Source of the DNA: Euglena gracilis
Lineage: Eukaryota > Euglenida > Euglenophyceae > Euglenales
Reading direction: 5' to 3'
Length of the DNA: 64,000 nucleotides
Assembly (NCBI GenBank): GCA_039621445.1
Contig: CP154956.1
Coordinates: forward strand, 81,154,474-81,218,473
Shown piece after piece: positions 41,281 to 53,200 of this stretch (positions are counted from its first letter, which is position 1; every line of letters starts with the position of its first letter). The notes beneath the pieces were generated by a model that was not told where the DNA came from, ran no database searches, and worked only from the letters and a program-made list of their open reading frames with translations. A program made the translations under genes and the position numbers.

Positions 41281-44200
41281 AAGGGGAGGAGTTCAGGCAA
41301 GGCAACAAAAAACATTCGTCACTCATCACGGCTCGCAAGACAGCGGCTTCACAGGTTCCCAAGACCTCTTTCCAACAGCGCCAGGCCATCCCCCATGACC
41401 TCACCCTTTCAAAACTGCCAGAGGAGCCACATGTCTGCCAAAAGGGACTCTTACACTTGTCGCTGCTAAAAAAAAACATCCCAAAACACCCAGTTGTGTC
41501 GAAGCCAAATTCGGCCGCAGCCATCCGCTTTGGGCCATTCGGCAGGTCTGGGCAGTTGCCTGGCCTCCAGCTCCTCTCCCACCTCCGCCGGCTGGTCGAC
41601 TGCCCCACCTTCCTCAGCAGCCGGGAGCTCAGCTTCCACATCCCCCACGTTCTCCTCTACCACCGCACGCGACAGTGGGAAAGGGCTGATGCACCACCAT
41701 TTGACTGAGCCCCCCTCTTTAAGCATAAAGCGGCCCTGGGTGTGGTGTGAGGCGGGGTCATCATCGGAGGCCAAAGAACACGTTCGGTTCCTAAATGTGT
41801 CAAACAGTACGACGAAGATTCAAGGAAAATTGGTTGCACAGCCCTGTTGTCCAGAGTTTTGGTTCCTGCCTTTTTCACCCAGCATTCAGGAGCAGGCTTC
41901 TTTTAACCCCCCCCCCGGGGGGGGCCAACCCCCTGGGGGGGGGGGGGGTCCCAGCCTGGTGCCCGGGTGTGTGTTTCAGTGTGAAGCGCCAGAAAATTTT
42001 GGGAATTGCCCCAAGGTGGCCCAATTTTCGGGGGGGGGGGGGGGTCCCGCACCGGGCTGGGTGAGTGGGGTCCCCCCCAGGGGGTTTAAAAAAAAATCTG
42101 TTCAGGAGTTAAAATGCATGTTTCCACGAGGGGATTTGCCCTTTTTGCCACTCGATCCCACAACCATCATCGTAAGGTCCCTGCAAAATTTCAATAAAAA
42201 TAAAAACAGAAACAAACAATTTATGCATGTGGCCACGTAAAATTTCCTTCAGATCCATTTTTCAATCTAAGAAATGCAAAATGAATGAGGAAACCTTGAC
42301 CCAAAATTTTATCCTGAGAGAATTGTTCAGTATTTTGCATTTTTCTGTGTGAACCCTTATTTGCTTGGAAGCCCATGTCCAGCCGTACACTCCAAGAACA
42401 GCAAGCACTGTTCCTCCATCGAGGTATCGTCCGGCTCCAGCCCATCAGCACTCGGGCTGGCTGGCTCAGCCTCGACCTCAATTGGCTCTGCACTGACCGA
42501 GACCTCCTCCGCATCGGCACCAGGTGAATCCGCCACGGCCCCTTCCTCGCCCTCGGGGCCCCCGCCCTGCGACATCTGCGCCAGGACCTCCTCTCCATTG
42601 GGTGTGAATTCGGCCTCGGCGGACAGCGGGTCTTCTTGGCCTTCCGCTGCCTCCTCTGCCTGTGGTGTCTCTGCTGCCTCCTCTGCTACTGCCTCCTCTT
42701 CTGCTACCGCCTCCTCTTCTGCTACCGCCTCCTCTTCCGCCTCCTCTTCTGCTACCACCTCCTCCTCTGCTACCGCCTCCTCTGCGTCTGTTGGTGGTTC
42801 AGGCATTGGGGCGTCCGCCTCGGATTCCGGCGCGACAACAACTGGCCTCTCGGTAGGGGCAGGGTCCCCGTCAACCACGTCCTCCGCCGGGGCGACAACT
42901 TCTTCCGGTGCTCCTCCGCTTCGATCGGGGCATTTGGGGTGCCCAGGGATGGGGAGGAACAAACGGCAACCACCCAAAATGCAAAAGAAACCAAAAAACA
43001 AAACAACCAAGAGGCAACACTTTGCAGCATTCGGCTTCATACAGTCATATGTATTTGAGTCTTGAGGTTCTGGTGTGAAACACAACATCCAGAAGCATGC
43101 ATCGTCGAGACCACATCCCCCGGCTGTCACTCTGCTCCTCCGGACTTAAGTTTGGCATCACATCTGCCCCAACTGCGGCGTCGACCTCAGATGTAGACTC
43201 CCCTGCTGTCTCTTCCGGTTCCTCAGCTGGAGCCTCCACCTCCACAGTGGTCAAAGCTTCCAGGACAGCCGCAGCCTCCTCCACCACCACTCCTTGCGTC
43301 TCAGGGGCTTTGCCAACATCTGTGGGGGAGGGAAGGTCGCCACCCAGAGCCTCTTCATCATCAGTTTCCCGATAGGTCTCCTCCGCCAATTCCGGACGCT
43401 CTCCATCATCCTTGGGATCCCCATCGGCCGCCTCCACAACCTCAGCGGCCTCCTCAACAATTGTGTTGGCCGACTCCGGAGGCTCCTCTGCACCTTGGGG
43501 AGGATCATCAACATGATCGACAGCCTCGCCCTCATTGTCAGGCTCTGCGGGGTCCTCCTTGGGTGCTGCCGAAAGCTCTTCCGCAGCGCCGCCCCTCTTC
43601 TCTGGGACTTCATTCAGAGCCACGGGTGCGTCAGATGCAGCCTCCGCAGCCTCACCAGCATCGGCGAGCACGTCGGTCGTATCCCCCGGGGCATCCGGGG
43701 GCCCCTCATCCGCCGCCTCCGTTGCCTCCCCTTCTTTGCCCTCGGTGGCCAGTGGCTGTACATCGACCTCCGCCGGCGCGGAGCTGTCATCCTGCTGCTG
43801 TGGAATGGCGCTCGGGTCTGGCCCAACCTCCTCCGGCCCCGGCCCAGGGGTGTCCGGCGCCCTGTGCTGCGCCTCCACGAGGGCCTCCGTCTCCGAAAGG
43901 CTGAATTTGACCAAACCCAGCGAGGAGGGGGGTCTCGGCGTGCCCTGGAGTGCCTGGGCAGGTGGGCACGCCCCCCACTGCCTGCCTGGCCGTGGGCCAA
44001 AAAGGCCCCAAAAATCGAAAATCGAAAATTTCCTGGGATTCCAGCGCCTTTGGCGCCTTGAGCCCTCAGTGCCCTGGCCAAATGCCCAGGCAGAAGGATG
44101 TACGGGAAGGCGTGGTGTGGGGGAGGGGGGGTCGGGACTCCCCCTCACCCAGGAGGTGCAAGAGTCGCCTCCCCACCGACCATATCTATGCGTATGGCAG

Positions 44201-47200
44201 TTTGCAAGGGAAGAAAAATTGGTAAAGCCCAAAGTACAGGATGGACCCCCACCCACCAGGATTGGGGGTGGGTTGGACGCCCCAACCCATCACACATCGG
44301 ACCCATAAGGTTTCAGAAATTCACGTGTAGCCCGCCCGGGGGGGTGGGGGTCGGCGCCGTCCTAAAATCCAGCCCAGTCTCTGCAATGCGCCGGCAAACC
44401 AGCCGCCGCCACTGCTCCAGCAGCGCCTCGTCCGTGGGGAGGTCCTCCGCCGCAATGGACAGGCGTGACCTTCCTGACGTTGCAGTCGCGGGCGGAAGAG
44501 CCCCCCCAACCGTCACCGTGGCGTACGACGGCTTTCGGTACCCCGGGACCTCTCCGGCCAGCCTCGGCTGCGGCGCTGCGCCAGTGGCTGTCTCGACCTC
44601 GGCTGCGGCTGCAGTTGGGCCACTGTTGTTGTCGGCCAGGCTGGGCCCAGCTTCCACCGCCGGCGCATCCACCACAGGCCTCTTCTGAATACCCCCTCCA
44701 CCCGCCCGTTCTGCACACACCCGACAAAAACTTAGGCTTGTCGGAAGTTGAAAATTTCGAGCTCGCAGGTCACTCCAGGGATCAGCTCATAGATTCACTT
44801 AGTGACCCCCTGGGGGGTCTTTTTCCCGGGCCGAAAACCACTACCAACTTTGTTTTTTGAAAACCCACCCACCTGCCCGCCCAAAACCCACCAACATCGG
44901 CCGAAAACGCTTGAAAACACTTTTCCAGCCCAGCCTTCAGCTGGGCCAAGACTGACCCATGACGCATCCCTGGTGGAGGGGTCAAGCGTCCCCAACCCAC
45001 CCAAGCACTCTGGAACACCCACCCACCCACCCATCCCCCCCGGGGGGGGCGTCACGCAGGTGTTGAGGAAATCTATGGGTCAGCCCCTTCGCCATGAGCC
45101 AAAGCCTGGTCGGTACCAACACTGCCATCGGTAGAGGCGGGCTGTTGGTGGGCGGGCGTGTCTCCGTCGGGCAGCCCGGCCCCCTCCGCCCCGCTGGCTG
45201 GACGCGGGGCACCGTCCCCAGCGCCGGACGCGGCCCCTCCCTCGCCCCGGCCCCCACCGGACGCCAACGCCGTCAGCTCCCCCGCCCCGCCCTCCGCCTC
45301 CTCCTCCCTCTCGCTGGCTGAGGCCCCCTCGCCGTCGCTGGCAGGCTTCTTTTAAGACCACACCGGGGGTGGGGGGGGCTCCCCACCCACACAGCCCAGT
45401 GCGGGACCCCTCCCCGGGGGGGACCCCCAAAAACGGGCCGTCTAAGTGCATTTCCCAAAAAATTTCTGGCGCATCGCCCCCTAATCCAAACCCGGGCCTC
45501 CGGGGGTCTCGGGCCAGACACCCACCGACCCCCATCCCTCTGGGGGGAGGGTCTTTCGGGTTTTAAAAGAAGCCTGGTGGCCGGCCGAGGCCTCCTCGGC
45601 GTCGCCGGCCGAGGCCAGGTCGAACAGCGGGACGTCGGGCAGCTCCAGCAGCGCCAGGTCCGCCGCGGGCTCCGACGCCTGCTCCGCGTCCTGCAGCAGT
45701 CGGGAAAAGGTCGGGGGCGGGCCGTGGCGCGAGGCTCCGATTTGGGCGGACCAGAGGAGGAGGGGTCAGACTGGGAGGGTTTGCACGGCCTGAAAAGTAA
45801 CCGGTTGCTGAAACCCTTCAACTCCCAGTGTTGGGGATGGGATCGGTCCCTATATCCATCTGGGGATGCCGGGTCAAAGTTCAGGGGAAACAGGAAATTT
45901 CCAACAGTTTGACGTAGTTTGAGATCACAAAGCAACAGCACACAGTTTGACCAAAGCAACACAGTTTGACATAAGCAAGAATCTTGACCCTTCTTTCTGC
46001 TCAGTCTAATGGTTGCAAATCATGGGTGTGGATGGGGGGGGATACAAATGACAAAAAAAGGCGGTTCACTCCCAAAAGGACCATCCCCTTAGGTATGCCC
46101 TCCGTTTATTTTGATGATTGAGCTTGAAATCGAACAACATCTTGCCGAAATCGAACCGCAGCCTTGAATCAAAGGAACCCCCCAGGGTAACCACTATATC
46201 ATAGAACACCCCAATGAAACTTTCCATGAACAGAAACTTTGAGAAATATCGAATTGAGGGGGGGGAAGTGCTAACTAGAGGAGGGAAAAGTGCCACTGAT
46301 ATTGGCCACATTGGGGATATGAGGATATGTGTCCATTTCTGCTTTTGTGGCCATTTTTCGGTACCTTTACATCTGTTTTAACCATTTTTTACCCATTTTT
46401 GGCCCCATTTCTGAATATTTGTTACTATACTTTTAACAACTGTCAGCCTTTTGTCACAGTGTGGCAACTTACATCAACTTCAGTCACTTCGAATAATTTG
46501 GCCTTTGTATTCGCTATTCAACAAATAAAATCCAAAATCTTTTGCTGCTGAACCACTGCCCGGCCATCTTCGCCTCCAGCACCACACAGGCAAACGCATC
46601 CAGCGCCTCGTCCAACACGTCCTCGTCCGCAGCAACAGCCTCGACAGCTTTCTCTCCCTCGGGCTGACCGCCTTCTGGCTCTGCGTTCGCCCCCAGCTCC
46701 ACATCCGCGGCAGGCTCCGACTCCAGCGGCGCTTGTGGCCCGGCGGCCGGCAGCCCTTCCCCGACCCTCTCCTCCGCCTGGTCGGCCCCTTCGGCGTCCA
46801 GCGGCTTGACCACCACTGCCACCTTCACTGGATGGGCTTCTGCGTCCGCCAATGCTCCGGCATTCTGCCGTCGATCCGCCGCACCGGCCTGGCCACTGCG
46901 CGAGTCGTCCAGCACGGCCCCATCGGGTGGGGCCACCGCCGCCCGTCCCACAGCGGAATCCTCCATGGCATCAGCAGCCACCGGCTGCGGGTTGGGGTCC
47001 AGACCAGACGTGGCGGAGGCTGCCGGCGGCTCATCGACCCCGCCTCCCTCCTCCGGCGCCTCCACAGCAGAGGCTCCTTCCTCAGCCTGGCCACCGCAGG
47101 GCGGGGGTTCCGGCGCGGAGGAATTCAGCTCCGAGAAGGCGGGGGCCTCCCCGGTGTCTCTGGTGGAAGAAGAATGTGGTGACGACGCCATCGCGGCGTC

Positions 47201-50200
47201 GACAGCAGGTGGACTTGCCCGAGAGGCACCGGGCGGCTTGGCACCCTTCAGTGCGGTTACGCCACCGCCGTCGGCCAGCCAGGGAGCCACCTCTGCGGCG
47301 TCCCCGGTCGCAACGGGGACAGGCCTGCAGGGCATCCACAAAATAAATGGGGGACATAAGCGCCTCACACAGCCATGCCGCCAGTCTGGGGGGAAAAAAT
47401 TGAAAAGAATCAGACACAAGAAAACATACACAAAAGCTCAAATTCTCCGATTCCGATTCCGGCAGTTTGTGGTGATGGATGCTACTAAAATAGCTCTCCA
47501 TTCTCCATTGCGCAGCGATAATCTGATTTAAAAAAAAGCATGGTTGGGTAATGGGTGTTTTCCGCCCATCTGGAATATCTCCCTCACATAAAAGAAAGAA
47601 ACGATCTCATGCCCCTTCACTGCCAGGGACTCAGGAGGTAACTCCAAAGAGGCAGGATAAATATTTACAATCCTGACAAAAATTACGGTGAACAAATATT
47701 TTGGGAACCAACCCAAATCTTCCCACATTTTTTCCTCTGTAATTTTTGTCACCCATACTTTTCCGACAGCCCTGAGCAAGGCCGAAGGGTGGACCAAGAA
47801 GCCCTTTGGTGATCCAAAAACCCTGTTCATCTACAGAGGACAAATTGCAGTGGAGCGTCACAAAAATGTGCATTCAAATAAAGCATTTTCGTGGGGTGTC
47901 CACACCACATTCACAAAGAAGAAAACATTTTCGCATTTTTAAAACAACGAAGCAGGTAAACCTGATCCACTGGAACAGTTCGGTCACCAGTTGCCGCATA
48001 TGGGCGCCATTCTTCTTTCCGCAGATTTTGGGTGGATCGACACCCCCAGGGGATGGGTTTGGCATTGCAATTGGAAGAATGTCGGCAAACCTTCCATCAA
48101 CACGGAAGGTTTCCCAAACAACACAATTTCCGGTGGATGGGGGGCAGGGGAAGCCTGGACTGGTTCGGCCGGTACAGCCACAACCGGCATTCCCCGGTCT
48201 CCCTCCACCTCCTCGGCCTGCATTCCCATCAGGCTTGTGTTTTAGGGTTCGCAGCACCACCCCAGGGGGGGGGGGGCTGAACTGCAGCTATGCAACTAGT
48301 CCAAATGTGGCGAGTTTACCCGGGGGGGGGGTTGCGGGCTTGTGGAATTTTTTCCCCCAGCAACTGGTGCAGTTTGAAATATTTTTTGGAACAAATCGGG
48401 CAAAAACTCATTAAAAGTCCCATTTCCACCTCGGCACACAGGAAAAAAACTACCAGTCGGGGACCTCTAGATTCCCTCCCGGAGAGGTCCAGCTCGTGAC
48501 ATTTTCCAGTGTCTAGTAAAATGGCTGGCCACTGACCCCCCCCCCACGGATCCTCAGCAAAAGCCTGATTCCCACCACTACCTCGGGCGGCAGGGACACG
48601 CCCTCTGGGGTGGCAGCCGGCCCAGAGGGCTCTCCTGCCTCCTCACCCGCCACGGACAACGAACCGGGCGGCAACTCTTCCACCACTGGTGCCCCCTCTG
48701 CGGGACGGGAGGCCATCGACACCTCCGCTTCGGCGACGATCTCCTCCGCCACAGCGTCAGTGGCGGTCGGTTCTGTGTCCACAGCGGGAGTCACTGGCAC
48801 GGCTGCAGTGTCAGGGCGTCGCTTTGTGACCCCCGGGAAGGGGGGTTAAGCTGACCAGCCCCCACCGGTCCCCCGTTGGAGCTAGCCGGTCTCAAACTAG
48901 GATTAATTATTATTAGAATTATAAAAGCTGCAAAAACTGCTACATAACCTCCATGGGGGGGGGTCACAGGGGTAGCACCCGCGTGATCCCCGTGATCAGC
49001 AACATTGGCTGAGGGAATTCTCAGGGCCGGATAGAGGATAGAGTTGGCCAGCCAAGTTACCACCGTTTGCCCCGCCCACACCCCCCCTTGTTGCCCCCCC
49101 CTTGTCCCGGCCTGGGGCGTAGTTGAAGGTTTTTTTTTGCTTTTTTCAAAAAAAAGAAACGCCCCAAAAAACATAAAAAAACAAAAGGAAATTTTCATTG
49201 AAAAAACTCGTTCTGAAACACCCACACCACACTTGAAACCGTGTTTAGGGGTTCCGGCTTCACGCCCAAACCGGCGTCCTGTGGGATCCAAAAAAAAAAA
49301 AGTGCCAAGAAGTGTCCAAAATGCTTTGTACAGATATGGTAAACACTCCCCCTAAATAATACCCCCCCCCACGGCGCAATGACGTAGACTGGGGTGGGGG
49401 GGTAGTGGGTAGTCGGCCGACTAGTCGGTCGACTACCCAATTGGTCGGCCGACTAGGCCTGGTCGGTAGCTAGTCGGCGAGACAGGGTGGGCGGCCGACT
49501 AACCGGAGAAGCACCCACCCTAATGTACCAAGGGGTCAAGTTCGCGGACTTTTAAGCCCCCCTGTAAACAAATTCCTAAGCAGACTGGTCGGCGGACATA
49601 AAAATGCTCTCTGCCTGGCCCAAATCACCCACAGATGGCCCAGATGGGGCCAAATGAGCACCCTGCACCAGCCTGATTGCCCACAGATGAAAATGCATGG
49701 TCGGTGGGGGGTCAGTTGGGGGTAGGTGGGACTGCAAAGGGGTAATGCATAGTTTTTTGTTTTGTTTTTTTGGATGTTGAAAGCATGTTTTTTTTGCACC
49801 AGAAAACACAGATTTGCAAATGCTTTCACATACATATGTGCGGACATAAAACCAAGGATTGTTGCATCAACCGCATGTGTATGGTAAACTCTGTTCTCGC
49901 TTGTCAGTTGACAAGGCGAACAAGCTGACCTTCCTTTACCGTCATTTGAATGAGCCTGGTTGCGATGAGCAGACTGAAGTCCGTAAAGGGTGCTGGATTC
50001 ACATGTGCGACGCCTTGCCAATCATCATTTTTTGGATGAAGGGTCTGAAAAACGTCACTTTTTGATGACCAAAAAAAAAATGACTTTAGAACGTTTTCCT
50101 CGAAAAAAATGGCCAATTCGCAAGAAAACGTCAATTTTTGCTTTTTCAAAAAAAACATTTTTATTTTATTTAAAAAAAACATGTTTTGTGAAATTTTGGT

Positions 50201-53200
50201 GAAATTTGACTGCATTTACGATACCTACGTGAAAAAATTGAATTGCTGCATAGATACCATGGTTGAAAAATTCCGTTCCAGGTTGGCAGTGGAACAGATG
50301 CATGCACACAGCCGTAGGGCAACAGACACAAGGGGGTCGGGGAAGCCAGAGAGACAGCTGGCCTGCCACCATGAAAGCGGATCACCAAAGACTGCATGAA
50401 TACAGCAAAATATGCAAACAACTAGTTTTCGACCTGAAACTTCAACTGAGCAACATTCAATGGGCATTTTCCCCATCTTTTTCAGCTCTAAAAAGAAAAG
50501 AAATGTCACTGTCCAAAAGCAATTTGGGCGGCAGGACAGGAATTTTTTTGAATTGAATTGAAATGTGTGGACAGGAAGGAGTGGGATGCTGGGCTGCTGG
50601 CTGGCTCGAGACTGAGGGATTCCCTGCTCGACACCCTCCACCTCCGCAGGCACTTCTGCTCCTGCAGTTGCATCCCCACCTTCAGGCATCCCAAAACCGC
50701 CGGTACCAGACGCCAGCCGCCCCTCCTCCAGGCCGGACGGCGGCCCCTCCTTCTCAGGGCCTGCCTCAAGGGGCACCCCCTCCTCCACCGGAACCTCTGC
50801 TGTTGGGTCGCTGGCCGCCGCCGCTTCCGCCGCTGGCTCGGCCGCTTCCGTCGCTGGCTCGACCGCTTCCACCGCTGGTTCGACTGCTTCCGCCGCTGGC
50901 TCGGCCGCTTCTGCTGCTGGCTCAGCCGCTTCCACCGCTGGTTCGGCTGCTTCCACCGCTGGTTCGACCGCTTCCGCCGCTGGCTCGGCCGCTTCTGCCG
51001 CTGGCTCGGCCGCTTCCGCCGCTGGCTCGGCCGTTTCCATCGCTGGCTCGACTGCTTCCGCCACTGGCTCAACTGCTTCCGCCACTGGCTCAGCCGCTTC
51101 CGCCACTGGCTCTACTGCTTCCGCCACTGGCTCAGCCGCTTCCGCCGCTGGTTCGGCCGTTCCCACCGCTGGTTCGGCCGCTTCCGCCGCTGGCTCAACT
51201 GCTTCCGCCACTGGCTCTACTGTTTCCGCCACTGGCTCAGCCGCTTCCGCTACTGGTTTGACCGCTTCCGCTACTGGTTTGACCGCTTCCGCTACTGGTT
51301 TGACCGCTTCCGCCACTGGTTCGGCCGCTTCCGCCGCTGGTTCGGCTGCTTCCGCCGCTGGTTCGGCTGCTTCCGCCCGCTGGCTCAACTGCTTCCGCCG
51401 CTGGCTCAACTGCTTCCGCCGCTGGCTCTGCTTCCGCCGCTGGCTCAGCCACTTCCGCCACTGGCTCAGCCGCTTCCACCGCTGGTTCGGCTGCTTCCAC
51501 CGCTGGTTCGGCTGCTTCCGCCGCTGGTTCGGCCGCTTCCACCGCTGGTTCGGCCGCTTCCACCGCTGGCTCGGCCGTTTCCACCGCTGGTTCGGCTGCT
51601 TCCGCCACTGGCTCGGCTGCTTCCGCCACTGGTTCGGCTGCTTCCACCGCTGGCTCAACTGCTTCCGCCGCTGGCTCAACTGCTTCCGCCGCTGGCTCTA
51701 CTGCTTCCGCCGCTGGCTCGGCCACTTCCGCCACTGGTTTGACCGCTTCCACCGCTGGTTCGGCCGCTTCCACCGCTGGCTCGGCCGCTTCCGCCACTGG
51801 TTTGACCGCTTCCACCGCTGGTTCGGCCGCTTCCACCGCTGGTTCGGCTGCTTCCACCGCTGGTTCGGCTGCTTCCGCCGCTGGTTCGGCTGCTTCCACC
51901 GCTGGTTCGGCTGCTTCCACCGCTGGTTCGGCCGCTTCCGCCGCTGGCTCGGCTGCTTCCGCCACTGGCTCGGCCGCTTCCGCCACTGGTTCGGCCGCTT
52001 CCGCCACTGGCTCGGCTGCTTCCGCCGCTGGTTCGGCCGCTTCCGCCGCTGGTTCGGCCGCTTCCGCCGCTGGCTTTACTGCTTCCGCCACTGGCTCAGC
52101 CACTTCCGCCACTGGCTCGGCCGCTTCCGCCACTGGCTCGGCCGTTTCCACCGCTGGCTCGGCTGCTTCCGCCACTGGTTTGGCTGCTTCCGCCGCTGGT
52201 TCGGCCGCTTCCGCCGCTGGCACGGCGGCTTTTGCCGCTGGCTCGGCCGCTTCCGCCACTGGCTCGGCCGTTTCCACCGCTGGCTCGGCTGCTTCTGCTG
52301 CTGGCTCGGCTGCTTCCGCCGCTGGCTCGGCCGCTTCCGCCGCTGGCTCGACTGCTTCCGCCGCTGGCAACGCTGGCCCGACTGCTTCCGTCGCTGGCTC
52401 GGCCGCTTCCGTTGCTGGCTCAACTGCTTCCGCCGCTGGCTCGGCTGCTTCTACTGCTGGGTCGGCCGATTCCGCCGCTGGCTTGGCGCCTTCCAGGCCG
52501 GCAGGGGGCTCCGCAGCCTCCCGTTCCCCTTCAGTCGCAGCCTGGACCTCCTGTGCCGCGGTGGGCTCCGCCGGTTCCGCCAGTTCCGCCCAGGCAATTT
52601 CTCACTGACAGTCTCTCCACTGAAAAGCCAGCATCAAATGGTCACCTTCTGGGGTTTGGGGGGGGGGGGCAGGATGGTGGCCAAACGTTGCTGGACATTT
52701 TGGGGCAACCACCCAGACCACCACAAATCTCCCTTGCAGTACCCTCCCCCCCTCTATGAACAACAACCGGTAACCTCTGTCCTCCGACCTGGGGAATTGG
52801 TCGTTGGACAAAGGGTTCTGAACAAAAAGGTGTCCTCCGACCGGTGGTTGGTCGTCGGACACAAGGGTCAAAGAAAAGTCTGTAGACTGGGGGGGGACTA
52901 GACCCACCCCCAAAGGTCAAAGTACTCCTTCCGGCGCTTTGCGCGGAAAAGTTTTTTTTGACAATTTTTTGTCCAAAAAGTGTCCAATGCGGTGGCTTTT
53001 GGCCGATATTGGAGGGCAAATTTTCGGCCCGGGCCTTCGTGCCGGCAAAAATTTGGTCAAACCTCCAAAATGTGTCCTTTGTTTGGGGGGGGGTCATTGG
53101 ACTTCTGGGTCGTTGGACATAGCGGGGGGGGTAGTGTTCAGACAAATCTTGCCACAGTGGAATGGGGAAATGTCCCCCACTCTAGTACGCCACCTGGCAA

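Noticed and set aside
50558-52901. Very long plus-strand ORFs rich in Arg/Trp/Leu/Phe or Ala/Ser
   Set aside because: They are other readings of the 21-bp repeat. The unit is a multiple of three with no stop, so every frame stays open. The flanking unique sequence shows exon codon bias only on the minus strand.
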